Source: Neospora caninum Liverpool (taxonomy: Eukaryota; Apicomplexa; Conoidasida; Eucoccidiorida; Sarcocystidae). From it: a stretch of DNA of 64,000 nucleotides. Both the position numbers and the translations under genes were made by a program. The stretch covers positions 4,884,839 through 4,948,838 of the forward strand of contig NC_018395.1 in NCBI RefSeq assembly GCF_000208865.1, written 5' to 3'. Within the stretch, counting starts at the first letter, position 1. Each line of letters starts with the position of its first letter. The notes beneath the pieces are model-generated. The model made no database searches and was not told the origin of the DNA. It saw nothing but the letters and a program-made list of their open reading frames with translations. Shown piece after piece: positions 35,201 to 50,200 of the stretch.

Positions 35201-38200
35201 TTGCCTGGGTCGCCGGCCGCACAGCACGAGGCGTCAAACGGCACAGACTTGCCTCGTCCAACTCTTCTTCCGCCGTTGCTCGAAATGCTGGTGGCTGGGA
35301 GTGCATCTCTCGCTTCTGCCCTCGGGTCTCTTCTTCGAGGCCAGCCGGTCTCTGTCGATGAGCACAAACACTTGGAAGTGCTTTATTCGTGCGTCTTTGC
35401 TGGCGGGTTTGCCCGAGAAGCCCCACCGAAAGTCAAGCGATTGACTCCGGAACCCGGGACGGCCTCTGAGGAAGCGAGACTCTCTTTCCTTGGTTATTTC
35501 CTTGCACAGAAAAAAAGGCAGAGACCCAAGCACGGCCACCTGCTCGAGGGCCAAGAGCAGCCGAACGAGCAAACCAATCAAAGGCAGGAGTCCGAAAGGG
35601 GGAAACAAGAGGGTAGGCGTTGCCGGAACCGAGCCTGGAGAGAAGGCGAAAGATGGAAGGATGACGGCTCGGGGCCTCGGAGACAACACAGAGTTGTGGT
35701 GACGGCAGGCGAGAGAAGGGAGACAGATCTCGGAGAACGGCAACGGGGTATTTCTGAGAAGAACCAACTGACTCCAGAGGAGCAAGAAGACGTGGAGGAA
35801 GGTCCAATTCAAAACAGAGAAGGCGTAGAAAAAGAGGCCGAAAGTCCGGGCGCGGCGCTGCGCTGTGCGCCCATGCTTGCGCCTGTCCCTGGCAGCCGAA
35901 GGGAGGTGGGAGATCCATCTTCCTACGCTGCTGAACGCTCTCCAGACTGTGAGGGAAATCCGTTGTGGGGCGACGAAGAAGAGACGTCTCCGACAGCACC
36001 GACGACACGTGATGGCTACATGCTATTTCCTACACCTCCAGGTTCTCCTCGACAAACGCCTGCAGGTTCGTCTCTCGCTCCAGCGTCGCTGACCCATCGG
36101 GAGGCTTTCGAGAACTTTGGGATTTCTTCCGGAGACTTCGAAGGCTGGGGAAAGCAGGTCCACAGCACTGCCTCGTTTGTTCCGGATCCTGCCGCAGTAC
36201 TCCCACACTATGACGACCCAGAAAGAAGGCTGCCTCAGCGTGAATCCCCTGTTCACGTTCGCGGGCAGCCAGGAGCGGAGGAAAACGGAAGGAACGGCAG
36301 TTCTTCTCCTCGCCCGAGACGGACCAGGAAGGAGAGAGGCGCTAACTTACTGGTCGCAGAGGATCGGGCCCTTCCAGGCGAGAGCCGGCGAATGAGGAGA
36401 AGGCGTCCATTCGGAGCTGAAGCGACGGCGAAGACAGGAGAGGGAGTCGTCTCTAAAGAAGGAGACCTTCGGAGTGGACAGGAAGATCCAGCGGGATCGG
36501 ACACGAAAACACAACCCGGGGAAAGGACTGGATCAGATGAACAAGCGAGTAAACGACAGTGTACCTCGCCATTCCCTCCTCAGAAGTCCGGATCTCCTTC
36601 CTCTTCGTCCTCTTCCTCATCTTTCTCATCTTCCTCATCTTTCTCATCTTCCTCACCTTTCTCATCGTCCTCATCTTCCTCTGGTTCTGTCGTGCATTCA
36701 TTTTCCGTTTCTGCATCGTCCCCGTCTCCTGCTCCTGCTCTTGCAACAGGACAGGCATTCTTGCCTCACGTGCAGTCTTCGCCGTCTGCGTCAGGTACGC
36801 GTATGGAGCCGAATCAACCTCGAGGACAGGCTGTGGATGCCGCCTTCCCTGCCACAGGTGTCTCCGCAACCTTGCGGGAGCTTCGGGCCCGAGGGCCAGA
36901 GGCGGTTCTCGCGCTGCTGTGGAAGAATGAGGGCATCGGCAGTCGGCTCGTCGAACTGTTGGACAGTGCATCCCGGCGGGTGTCTGTGCCTCGCTTCTCC
37001 CCGAAGGGTGATGGAGGGCGCGAGGGGGCAAAGGCGCCAACGGCGATACAAGAGAGGTTCGGCGGCCCAGCGGTCGGCGGCTTCAGAGGCACTCACTCCT
37101 TGCTTTCTTCGTCAGCCGCTCTGGACAGGTTGGGCGGCGTCTACATAGCTCAAGCTGTGCGGGCGTACGCCTGCTGCCTGATTAAACACCTGTTCATGGA
37201 AGGCACTGTCCTCGTCGTTTTGGAACATCTCGTCGAGAAGTTTCCCGTGCTTTTTTGCGACGGAGCAAGTGGCGAGGAAGCAGGTCCGAGGCTGGCACAC
37301 GTAGGTGCCTGCGACATGTCGAGGGGAGATGTATGGCGCGGAGGCGAGACTGGAAAAAGCGAAGAAATGCCGAGCCAGAGGGAGAGAGACGACAACAGGA
37401 AAAAACTCGAGAGGGAGAGAGAAGCGAAACAAGAGGCATGCGCGTGGCTTCTCAGCTGGCGAGAGGCCGAACCCCTTCTGTACCTGTGGTGCGCGACGCG
37501 CCTTCTGAGGCACTGGGTGATTGCAGAGAGACAGAAGAGCGTGTTCCAGCTGGACGCGCGTCGGAGAGAGAGAGACGAGGAAGCGATGGAAGTGACGAAA
37601 GTGACGGAGGCGACGGAGAAGTCAGGAGCGAAGAACGCTCTTGATAAGTCAGACTCGGCGCTCTCATCTGCTGCTAGAGAAAGGCAGATGCGGGCCGCGA
37701 AGAAGCAGGAAGCAGAGGACTTGGCGGAGCTTCAGGCCCTCAGCACCTACGAGTATTGGGGAGCCGTCCTTCTCTCTCGAGCGTCGATTCTCCTGCAACT
37801 TGTGCCTTTTTGTAAATCCGAGAAAAGGTTCGGGCCACTGGCATCCTGTCGGTGTGTCTTTGCTCCAGAAACGTTTTTTTCGCCAATCTGCAGCGAAGAG
37901 CCGTCCGCCTTCTCTCTCTCAATGTCAGCCCAGGGGCGGCCGGTTCCTGCCTGTGTTGCGACTGACGACGCTACAGGAATCGAACGGCCAGGGCGCTTGG
38001 CAGTCCCCAGCCCTTCGGCCTTCTCTGTTTTTCCCGGTCGTCCGCTACCGGCCACACCCCCTTCGCCCCCGTCGGAGAGGCCTGGAGCCGGACTGTGGGG
38101 CTGCTACGAGCCCCAGGTTCTGTCAAACTCCCTGGCCCTTCTCGTTGCCGCGGATGTGACCGCGCTTCGGGCAGCCGTGGCCACGAAGGAGAAAGAAGCA

Positions 38201-41200
38201 AAGCGAAAGGGAGAGGAGAGGCTGCTGAGAAAAGATAGGAAAGAAAAGAAGCGATCGGGGGGCGGGACAAAGAAACAGGACGGGTGGAAATCTCAGTTTG
38301 GGCTCTGGAGGTCGCTCCAAAGATGGCAGGTACTTCTGCGACTCACGACACTGGAATTTGATGAGGACGACAGCGAAGAGTGGCGAGACGACCGGATCGT
38401 CCACAGCGTTCTCCACGGCATCTCGGCCTTCTTTTTCCTGCGGCCAGGAGCGCCGTCGCCACTCATCCGTCGAGGGACACCGGAAAGGGCGAGGCCGTTT
38501 GCGCCTCAAGGCGAAGGGCCCCCGCCGTCCGAAGAAACCGGAGGCAGTCTGTACCATTATCAAAGAGAGGGAAATGGCTACGGCGCCTCGCTGACCTTTC
38601 CTCGTTTGCGGGAACGAAGGGATTCTCCCCCAAGCCAGCACGCCCCAGGACGTCTGCTGCCGCGCCCCAGGTCTGAGGCCTCTCAGCTAGAGACGCGCGG
38701 GTCTACCTCCGAGTCCCTCGCTGTCGCCGTTGCCGCCAGTGGAGCCGCAGCGGCTGCCGAGGCAGCGCGAATGTCTGGGCCTTGGGGGTGCCTCGCAGCG
38801 AGCATTGCAGAGAAGGGAGGCGCCCGGGAGATCAGCGGCATGTTTCAGGTTCTGAAGGACCGAAGAAGACGCGCCAAGGCTCGGATCCAGACGTTCGATG
38901 TGATTCACTCGATTCTCAAGAGCATCCACTTCCCCTTGACTAAAGCGTTCGCCCTCAGAGTCCTGCGATCAATGGGGAATGAGCTGCCCACGCCTGGCCC
39001 CCTTCCGCTGTCCGTGCTGCTGCCTGCGGGTGGTGCGACGGCTCGCCGTGAAGCCGAGACAGCAAGGGCAGGGGACGTCGCTCCCGCGTTTCGGCAGGAT
39101 CAGCTTCCAGAGCCTGCAACCGGCGGACGTCCCCAGCGCATAAACGTCCTCTGGCAGAGGCGCTTCGACTCCCCAGTGGAGGCCCCGCGGTTTCTGTTCT
39201 TCCGGTCGTACTCCTTTGAAGGCAGCGACGACGAATCGGAAGGTCTCGTCAATGCCAGAGTTGGACGCGAGGAAGAGTTCGCGCCCTGGGTTGAGGGGCA
39301 AGGAGGGACAGGGGAAGAAGAAGCACACGCGTACCCAGCGCTCGGACTCAAAGTCTGTTTTCGGAGAACCCAGCATCGATCGACCGACCTCCACTACGAA
39401 GAAGACCTAAGAGGCTGCGGTATCCAACTGGAAAAGCAAGTGAAGCGCTCCTTCTACCGCACGATGGCTCTTGTCTTAGCCTGCGCCACAGTGACGTCGG
39501 AAAGGCCTCCGGCCTCGCTTCTTCACACCAAGTTCTTCTTTTCGCCCGCTAACGGGCGCGGAGCACCGCGTCTCTCCAGGACGAGTTCGGACGGCAAATG
39601 TGAGGCGACTAGAGGACAATTCCAGGAGCGCGGCCCTCGAAGATTCCTGCTTGGCGGCAACACCCAAAGTGGGCGTTTTCCCTCACACTCCGACACCAGT
39701 CGAGGTCCAGCAGAACAGGAATTGCCAGCCGAGCCACACCCGCCTGGGGAACAGAGAGCGTGCAGTCGAGACGGAATCGCAGAGAAACGCTGGGACAGGG
39801 CTCGACACGAGTCAAGTGCAAAAGCCGACGCAACAGATGAGGAAAAACGAGCAGAGGGCGCCGCCTCTCAAACCCCTCCATTACCGGCGAAAGGCGGTTT
39901 CAGACAGGACGCGGGGTGTCTTGCCTGGCCGCGGCCTCGCCCTCAGCCTGCGGCTGTGCTTTTCTCCCGCGATTCCTACGGTGCCAGCACTACCAACCTT
40001 CTCTCGCTTTCTTCTTCCGCGTATCCACTCCCGACGACTGCAGACGTTTCACTGAGTCATCCGTCGTGGGGCCCGGCCGGCCTGTCTCTGGCAGCTGGAG
40101 ACGAGGAGCTGTCTTATCCTCAGTTCCTAGGCACGGGCGCAGCGCTGGAGAAAGTGCGAAGGCCTGCGGCGTGGGCAGGAAAGGCAGTTGCCTTTCCTGA
40201 AGGACACCATGCACTCTGGCGCAGCCCATACAGCCCCGAATACGTTCAGGAGATTTCTCGCTCTGTCCTCGGCGTTCTGGCATGGCGTGAAGAAGACCAG
40301 GATTCTCTCCTCGCCTTGGGGCTTGTCGACAGCGCCATGCATGCGCTGCTCCCCCATCGGGCCCCTACGTCGCCTTGCCGCGTTGCGCAGGAGAGCGAAA
40401 AAGGAACGCACGGACGGCGAGCGACGCACGCAGATCTTGCCAGCGGGGGACAGGGTTTGGTCGAAGCAGTGTCGGCTGTTCTCGGACCGGCGTGCGAAAG
40501 CCGAGCTGGAGACACGGACAGAGATCAGAGATTTGGAGATACGAAATGCCGTACAGAACCAAGCTGCTGCGAGACGGCACCAGGCGCCTACACGGGAATT
40601 CTCCTCGTCGCGACGCTGTGTCTCAGAGCTTCGCTGGGATGCGGGAACGCCAGAATCCGGCTCGTGTGTCTGCGGTACTGCGCTGACCTCCTGCTGGTCT
40701 CGCTCCGCGAGCTCCGCCGACGGACAGTTGCCCGAGGCCCAGCTCGACGCCGCCGTGCCGGGAACTTCCACCGCGCTAGTGGAAGCCTGCAGCCCGCCAA
40801 TCCGAAGGCAGTCGATCCGCCTCGCTGCCATGTCCGAAATGGAGCCTGCGACACCGGCGAGGAGCACGGAGAAAAAAACGCATGTGGTGAGCAAGACACG
40901 TGCCGCTGTTCTGTGGAGTGGGAATCTCAGGCACACGTACTTCTCACCCTTCTTCATCTGCTAGTCTCTCGAATTTTCCCTTCTTTTCCTGCGCTGCAAA
41001 AGAGGCGAGGCATGGCGAGCCCGCCCCACAGCACCCTCGTCATGCACTGTAGCGCCGGACAGCTGAGCAGTCGGAGAGACGCTCCCTTTCACGGAGCGAA
41101 CTATGGCCTGTCCCTCCACGAGGGAGAGGGGCGCGGAGCCAATACGTTGAGGTTGGCGAGCAGCGACCGAGGTTGCAGTGCCGGCGACACTTTCCATGAC

Positions 41201-44200
41201 ACCGTCTCAGAGATCGCTGCTTCCCGCGCGTCTCCCTCCCGGCAGGTGTCGCCTCATTCGGTCTGTGGAGTCCATGGCGGTCTCGGAGAGGAAGGGGCTG
41301 TCCCTCTGGAACTGCGCGAGGCCCAGCGCTTCGTCCTCTGCTACCCAGCTGTCTCCGCGGGTCTCCAGCTGTGCTTCGGGGTCGGCACTTTCCGGCTTAG
41401 GCGCCAGGCTCTCCGCATTCTGAGAATTCTTCTGCCGCGCATGCAGCCACACCAGGCGAGCCGCTATTTCGGCGCGGCTTTTGCTCTGCCCAGCCCTTTT
41501 GTTTCCAGCGTTCTGAACTTCTGTCCTCTGCAGCACGCGGGTGGAACAGGCGACATGGACGCTCGGGTGTGGAGTCCAACGACAGAGAGGAGCCTAGAAG
41601 CGGGAGTGGAGGAGCCCGCTAGGCCGGGATGGCTAACAGAGAGAGACATTAACGAGACCATGCATGAAGCTGCCGAGCAAACTGCCTCGAGACAAGAACC
41701 TGACGACACAGCCACGGAAGGCGCGGAAGGACAGGAGAGAGAGGAAGGAGACGGGAGGGAGATGGAGGGCAAAGAACTGACGCCTCTCCGTAGAGCCAGC
41801 TCCGCGGAGGATCGTTCCTTTAGCAGCATCCGACGAAAGTACGTGGGGAATGTCTCGCGTCTACACGATCCAGGGTTGCCTGAGGAGGCGCAAACTCCGC
41901 CGTTTCCCAGTGCAGGCATATACCATCCGCGACACCACCTTTCATCGCCCTCATGCTCGACTATTCGAGTAGGTGAACCTGGGAAGGGCATTTTCCATCA
42001 GTGGCGCTCCACCAGTGGTGCAAGCACGCGCAGTAACTGGGGCAGTGAGGTGAGCCTCAGTGCCTTGACTTGGACTTGCGAAAGTGTCTCGCCTGGCGCC
42101 TTTGGAGACAGAACGAAAGAAACCAGTGAGCAGCTTGCCGTCGGCTTCGTCTCGCGGCTGCTCAGCTTCGTGGGGAACTGTCTCTCAGTCTGTCCGTTGC
42201 CCGCCGTGGCCGCAGCAGCATGGCGCACCGGCCTGCCGGAGACGCCTGCAGCTCCGCCAGAGAGGCGAGGGGAACGGTGTGACTCAAACGAGAAAGCAGA
42301 GCAAGACGATGAACCCAGACGGGAAGCAACAGGAGAGCGCGACGCCTCGAGAGCGGCTGCCGGGTGTGCGGGCATCCTGGAAGACGTGCGGACAAGGCTT
42401 GAAGGAGACGTTCGAGAAGCGAAAGGCCAGCAGGCAACATGGCGAGAAAGACAGAGTTATCGGCCGTCCCTTCTTGTCTCGCCTCTCGTGCTCCCTCTTG
42501 GGGACAGCCGTGCAGGCCTCCCTCAGTTCGCGGCCCACCTCCGTGGCACAGTCAGCCACCAGCGCGCACTCTCACTTCAAGCTTGCGCCTTTCTGAGCGG
42601 CACGGCGTCCGAGTCTACCTCCGCTTCTTCTCCTTTTTCGTCAGCTTCTGTCCTGCCTGGCATGCCACAGCCGCACTCGCTGGTGTCGTCGCCTGCTGCG
42701 ATGTCGCCGCCTTCCTCCTCTTCCCCCTTCACCGACGGAGCGGCAACTGAAGCGTGTCACTTCTGTGCAGGCGGGAGGAAAGAAGAAAGCCCAGTTCCCT
42801 CTGTCTCTGGCGGTAACACGAAGCGCAGCGAAGCAACGCCGCCACGTGGTGGGGGAATCCTTGCGTCCTGTTCCGAGACCGAGTTCCGAGAATCGCCGAC
42901 AGCAGAGACGCTGGCCAGCTCCGCCATGCTGGTGATTTACATTTTGCGAGCACTTCTCGCAAGCGCGCTTTGGGCGACGGCTGTGAGGACGCGTCTCCGT
43001 GAAGCTCTGCGAGTTGCATGTGGCCTCGCATCTGAAAGCGGAGCCTTGCTGAAGCCGTTCACAGAAGCCCAAGGCGACGGGCAGGAAGACGGCCAGGATC
43101 CGCAAGAGCCAGTCCAACACGAGGAAGAGCGGACGGAGATCGATGCGCGAGATAGAGACGAACTGGGCGAGAGAGACACCGAATGGACAAATGTCGCAGA
43201 ACGGGAGGGACGATTTCCGTTCCCTCTCAACCGTCCAGAAACTACACGCACCGTCCCGGATAAGCGGCCAGGCGACCTCGCAAGTCGATGGGTAGCCTCT
43301 GTCTCCGAGGCGCTCGGGGCGCTGGCTGTTTTGGCCGGCCAGAGCGGCGAGTTTCTTCGTGTGGGGTGTCTCCTTTCCCAGGGTCGGGAAGGCGCTGGGG
43401 TGGGGTTCGAGGGCGGATTCGAAGCCATACCCGCCTTCGACTCTGCGCCGTCGTCCGGGGCCCATTCCGATCCGTCGCTGAGAAGACTCTCTCCGTTCTC
43501 TCCCTTGGGGGTTGTCGTCCGCTATGCGCCTCATGAGGGACACGCACTAGCCATCGTTCGAGAAGATCAGCAGCTCGGACACCTCCACGCTCCCCTTCCT
43601 CCGAACATGTCTCGCAGAGGTTTTGGAGCGAGCGGCGGATCGTCTCGCGACGACTCCGAGCACGTGTCTGGATGCCCACAGTTTGTCCATCTGCAGTGTC
43701 TTGACACCGCCGCCTGGCATCTCACAGCGGACACAACGTCAGCTCCCCACTTCGTCGAAAGTCTCCTGGCGGGGGAGGAAGACAACGATCTCGCTCCTTG
43801 TTCGCGAAGAAGGCCAGAGGAGGAAGCACAACGCGCCGGCTCCTATGCGACGCGGCACCATTCTCTGGGGGTGCTTAAGGACCCGCCTGTGGCCCTTGTT
43901 TGTGGTACCCGAGACGGCGAGCCGGATGCTTTCCCTGGCGACGCACTGGACCGCAGTCAAAAGACATTGAAGCCGGAGCACGAAGAGACAGTCCACAGCC
44001 GCACACTGCACGCAGCGAGCGAATGTCTCCTTGCAACATCTGGGGGCGCTTTGGGGTTCGAGTCGCGGGCCCAAAAAGGGGCCGTCTTCGAAGACAACGA
44101 AACACGCGCCTCGATGCATGCCGCGATTGTTCAGTTGGCGAAGGCTGCCGAAGCTGCGATGGTGTTTGAGGAAAACGAACCAGAGGAGACCCTATGGATT

Positions 44201-47200
44201 CCCTCCACATCAGACACGGATGGCGACGCCCTTGGCGCTGCCGTTTCCGGCATCTCGCGGGTGTCGCCTGTCTCCGGTTCCGATCTCGTCGAATCCCGCG
44301 CGCTGCTGACCCCTGAAAGAGCCGCATCTCTTGTTCAGAGACAACTGCGAACTATGATGGTGTCGGCGCTCTGTGAGCTGTTGAGGAGTCCGCAGGTCGT
44401 GACGCTCCTCTTTCGGCGGCGCCTGCTCGTGCCGCTCCTTGACACACTCAGCCTGAGCCCTGTAGCCTCGAGGCGTGCAGCGGCCCGGACTGCCGGAAGT
44501 CTGAGCGATCTGCAGCGGCGCGCTTTGAGGCTCCGCCGGATCGTACGGGACATGCTCCAAGGCACAATCGGCGTGGAGACGCGCCTGCTGCTGAAGGAGA
44601 CACAGGCGCTGGAGCTGGGCGGCAGTCCCTTCCGCCTCCTCCCGGTGCTTCTCCCGACCGCGTGGAGCCCAAAGTGCCCGCAGGCGGACGAGGAAGGAAG
44701 CGACGCGATAAACGGAGGCAGGATGCGTGCCCCCTTTCGCTTCGCGAACTGGGATTGGCGGAGACTGTGCAAGGGCTTTCCTGAAGACTTGGGGGAGTCC
44801 GCAGATTCTGGGAACCGCCGACAGGCCGGGTCAACACGTCGAGTCGCCTGCGAGGGCTGTCTGAGTGTCCAGGAGATTCTTAGGCGCCACTGGAGAAAAG
44901 GCGCGAACGGCACAGCGACCGCCTTCCTTCACCAGGAGACGGCGCCTCGCGCATCTCTGGAAAACGCCGAAACTACACAGGAAGAAGTCGAGCACCGACA
45001 GCACGGAGCGCCGAGCGCGCAAACAAACACGGAAGCGCCAGAGCACCTATCTGGGGAAGGTAGGCCCAGCAGCCGGGCGGCTGCGGGTCGTTGTCTCCAA
45101 GGTCAAAACATCCTGGCCGAGACGTCCCCGGATCTCGGCTCGCAGCCTGAAGGTATCCAGTGCCACGAGAGGCACGAGAGTGGCGAGGCTCCGGGACGCG
45201 CCTGGGAGGCGGACGCTGTGGATCTTCTTCTGTATGCCGAGCCCCTGAATCCAGACACGCATGTTCGCGACGAGGGGGCGAGTCCACACCCGGCTTTGGA
45301 AACAGAAGCGGAACGAGAGGACCCGGGCCTAGCCGCCCATAGCTTGCATCGCCGCCTGTCGTCCTCTTTCGCAGGCTGTCTCCACGCGGCCGACGTGTCC
45401 ATCGCTCAAGCGAACCGTGTGATTCCGAATTCCTTGCCAGCTTACTATTTCGAGGTCTTCGTCGAGGCGTTCGCTGCGCTCCATCCCGCCCCCCACACGC
45501 TCTGCGCGAGTGTTCCGCCGAAGCCGTCTGCCGGTGGAACCCCTGCGTCGTCGGAAGCCCTGTGCCACCATCTCCAGATATCTGTGCCAGGGTGTCTTGT
45601 TCCGAACTCTCTCCGAGGGCGCGCGAAGGCAATTAACGGCTGCTCCGGAATGGCGGAGGCGCGAGGACATGAAACAGCCTTTTTGTTGGAGGATGTCCCG
45701 CCACGGGCACCGTGCTCAGGGATGGCTGTAGGCCTCTTCCGCGAGGGCGTCGAGCTCAAGGGCAAGGCCGGATGCCATGGAAGCTTTGCGTATTGCAGCT
45801 GCGGGGTTCTCTATCACTCCGCAACGGCCGCTCAGGAACCTGTCGGGTTTTCGGCCCCCTTCGGCGCGGGCGACACGGTTGGAATGCGCTGGGATCTGAA
45901 GCGGTCTTCTCTGTCGCTCTTTAAGAACGGCAAGTCACTCCGAGTCTTTCCCCTTCCGCTGCGTGGACCTCGTCTAGCGGGAGGCACGCCCGATGCTGAT
46001 TTGCCGCCGTCGGTTTTGTCTCCCCCTTGCGCGTCCTCAACCGCTGTAGCGCCTCCGGCTGGCGCACCCTCACCGAGCTGGGAAGTCCGCATGGGCAACA
46101 CGGCGGTGTCGCTTGGAGGCCGCCCTGCCCCGCGCCCGTCGTGTCGTTCCCCGGTATCGCCTGCCTCACCACGAGGTTTGCCGAAGGAGACGCAGATCGC
46201 TGAGGTGCCCTTCTACCTCGATTCTGGGTCCCCTCGATCTACCTCGACAGGCGCCGCTTCGTCGACATTTCCTTTGTCCTCTGGCTCTACGGATGGGTCC
46301 TGCCACAGCACGCGACACGACGAATCACACACGTCCGCCTGCGCTGGGACGATCTCAGCCCCAAACAGCGTGGCCTTTCACGGCGTTCGCGGGCGTTTCC
46401 GCCCGGTGGTGTGGGGGTTCGGATGCTCCGCGTGTCTCCTGAAGGCGAACTTTGGAGCCGAGCCTTTCGTCTTTCCCTTTGAGAGAAGCTTGGAGACCGA
46501 GGACACGCAGCAACTTCCCGAGGGATCTCTGGCGATCGCCAGGCCTGCGAGCACAGCGGGCGCTTGGCAGGTGAGGGACACGTCTCGTGTTGGAGGTCCG
46601 GGCCTTCGCACGGGCAGCCTGGCAATGCGCAGGCGCGGGGACGAACCTGCGACGGGCCCTAAAGGCCCAGTTCGTTCTGGCGATAGACCAGGAAGAAATG
46701 GAGACGCACCGGCCGTTCGCCGACAGGACAGCAGCCGCCAACCGACGCCGGAAGTGTCTCCGTCCACCGCTGCCGTGGCAGCCTCAGGCGCCCGCCACAA
46801 TAGGCGCTCCTCTTCTTCGACGTCTTCGTCTGCGAGGCCTCTTCTGCTCCGCGAGGAGGATCTGCAGCGTCGGACTGTGGCTGAAGATCTCCATGAGATC
46901 ATGGGCGGCGGCGTGTTCCCGCTCTCGCTCTGCGTCCAGGCACTGGAGAGGACAAGGGACGATTTGCAGGCGGCGGCCGAGTGGCTTCTGGAGCACGGAC
47001 TGGACGAACTGGAGAAGCTGCAAGACCAGTTTCTTAGGGAAGCGGAGGCAGAAGAGCTCCAACGTCAAGTCGATCTGAATGCTGCTGCGGAGGACAAGGA
47101 GAGCGACGCAGCCGAGCCCCTGACGGAAGACAAAATTACCCGGCTGGCTGCCTCCAGCGAATCCTACACGAGAAGGGAGGAAGATCGCGAACAGGAGGCG

Positions 47201-50200
47201 CCGAGCGTGAGCGGGACCCTCGCCGGGGCGTGCGACCATGAAGACGGAGACGGGCCCCGCACAGACTTTGCTGGCGAAACTCCCGGAGGGCGGAGACAGG
47301 TGGAACGCCGGGACGGAGAGCCGACCACTGCTGAGGCAAGGCGACGCCGGGGAACAGAGCAGAACGATATGGGAACAACTCCTGTCCGCAATCGGCAAGC
47401 AGGGGCAACCGAACGCGCAGGAGGGACAGCTGAAACGACGAGTCAGCACACAGAAGAGACAGAGAGTGAACAAGAGGACGGACGTGGCAAATGGCTAAGT
47501 CCTGAAGCCGAAGCGTCACTGGGCATCCACGGTCGGAGCCGAAAGAAGAAACAGCACTTCCGCGCTAATCCAGAGCTCGCTGAGGGCCTCGAGAGCCTCG
47601 CTCTACAGTTGCGAGGCCAGCCATACGACTACCTCCGCCATCTTGCATGCGTGTGCGCCGCCTCGTCCCCGTTTATCCGCCCAACCCCCGATGAAATCAG
47701 CTACGGCCTGTTCCGCCGGATGTCCACCGGCCCGTTAGCGGCCCTGTTTCGCCTCCCCGCCCCCCGAGCACAGCCAGTATCTTCGCTGTCGTGTTCACCT
47801 GCTGGCTTACCCCCAGTTTTTCCTCTCTGTGCGGAGACACCGGAGGACGAAGCGTCCCGGTCCCTGATGGCCAATGCCTTCTGGTTCGATGACATGCTCA
47901 CGCGTGCCTTTGGAAAGGGAAGAGCGAATTTGTGGGGCAGCCACGCGGGGCCCGCTCAGGCTCCATCAGGTGTACATACACCCGGGGCACTTCTGCCGCC
48001 GGGGTCCTACACGGTGTTCTCGCGACGCGTGGGGTCCGATGCACTTACAACCGCCTCGTCTGGTGGTACTTTGCAATCTACGTATCGAGGCTTTCTTGGC
48101 TCTGCGATGTCAGCGCCAGCGGGCGGAACGAGTCGAGGCTTCTCCGCTTCCTCCACGCCTACCTCGACGTTTGGGGAAAGCCGACAGACGGAGACGGGGA
48201 GATGCGTCCTGCCAGTTTCCGCTGACGAGGTCCACGTTGGGATGCTCCTCCAGATTCATCCGGATGCCGCCAGCGTTGCCTGTGACGTCGCCTTGCTGGT
48301 GCGAGGCGACGGCAGAGAGGAGACGGAGCCGAGTGAGCGACGAGATAAAAGAGAGAGGGGCGAGGAGGCGCAGAGATACCGAGGGAGGCAGCCAGGAGGC
48401 GCCACAGCAGCCGTCGAGAAGGCAAGAACTGAGAGGGACGCCTGGGCGTCTTTGCCACTGTGCCCGGAGGCTGAGGGGCGTCCGAGGCTGCCTCCGATTC
48501 AAAACATCTTCGACCCCCGAAAACTGCAACACCTCGCTGGTCGCTGTGGCGCCGTTTGGGAGATCGAGTGGCTAGAGGCTGCGGACGGAAGCTCCGACGA
48601 GGAGGAGCCTGAAAGCTCGCATCTTCAGGGGTTCTCGCACAGAGTTGGTCCGAGCCGTGAGCGGCTTGATGGCGACCGTTTCTTGGAGGGGTCTCAATCC
48701 CAGCCCGACGGCAATGGAGACGCAGCCTTTGCCTTTTGTTCCCCGCGGCCTTCGTTTTCCGACAACGGACGCATGCGCCCCTCTCAGCAGCTCTTCTGCT
48801 CAGCCAGCATATCGGCGCATGCCAATGCCGAGCCGGCGTCAGCCCCTCAGCCTCCAACGTCTTTTCCCTCCGCTGCACCTTCGGTTTCCTCGTGTTCCTG
48901 CGCTCCACGTTCGGCGAATGGTGCCTCGTCCGGGGCTGCTCTGCCCGCTCGCCCCGTGGCGTTTTTGGCTCCACGGCCGTTGCTGGCTCTGGAGCAAGAA
49001 GTCGAGATAGCCGCAGAGAGTCGGAGGCGAAGGCGCGACGAGCGATCGCTAGGAGAGAGACTGCGGAGTAGAGGCGAGAGTCCTGGCAAGAATGAGGTGG
49101 CTTCTGCAGGGGTCCTGGCGGTTGTGCTCGAACTCTGGGACCCTGATCTCCTTCCTCACTTTCATCGCCGTCTCGTTCGTGTGCCGTTGTCCATTTGCTG
49201 TCGTCCCGTTTTCTCTCCGCAGGTGGCCTGGGGGGAAGAGGAGACAGAAGCGCTGCTTGGCGCGACCCCACGCGAGTTGTGGGCGTGCAACGGGACTGCA
49301 GCCTGGACGGCGGAGTTTCTGGAAAAAGTTCTAGGCCTCCTCAGGGAAACGGAGAGAGCTGTCGCCGTCCTCCAGATGCGCCACACGGTGCTCCGCATGC
49401 TGCAGAGCGTCGAGCTACAGGAGATGTCCCTCGCAGACCTCCGATCCATCGAGCGCTTCATGTCTCTCGTCAAGCTGTCTTTCTGCGAGTTGGGCCTGCC
49501 CGTCTCGCCCGCTCCTGGTGCTGTCTCCACCACCTCGCTCGTCGGGACTGCGGTTCGGGCCTGGAGACAGGCAGTGTCTCCGTTTAGCCTTCCGGCTTCG
49601 TCGCCCTTCTTCTTCGGCCCCAGCGCTGCAAACTGCAACGAGGAGGGCCACGCGAGGAATGGGCCAGGCGAAGAACGAGACCGCGAGGAGTGTCTCTGTC
49701 CCCTGGACGGCGAGACACCAGGGGCAACGCGGCCTCCCCCAGAGACGTCCTTTTCTTCCACACTTTCGGCGTCGCGCTACCCCACTCACGCTCCTCCCCG
49801 CTCTGGCAGTTCCCCCTCCGCCGCCTTCCTCGAGTTCTTCTCGAGCCCTGATTTCTTCTCGTCCCTCGGGTTCGTCTCTCACACCGCCCCGTCCCGTGTC
49901 GGCGGCCTGTTGGCCTCCCCGGCGGCCGCTGCTTCGCTGTGCGTCTCCTTTTCCTCTCCGGGCCTGAAGTCCCTTTTGGAAGCGTCAGAGTCCCCGGCGC
50001 TTCAACAACTTCCACGCGGGCACACGCAACACCTGCTGAGCCTCCTGCAAGTCCTGGCACGTTTTCTGCTTTCATCAGATGCCTCAGGCTCCTCACTCCT
50101 GTCGTACATCGCGCAAGAGGCGGAGACCCACCTCCACGCGTCGCTCGCATTTCGCCTACCCGTCGCGGTGGTGGAGTCGCCGCACCCGATTGGCAGCGAA

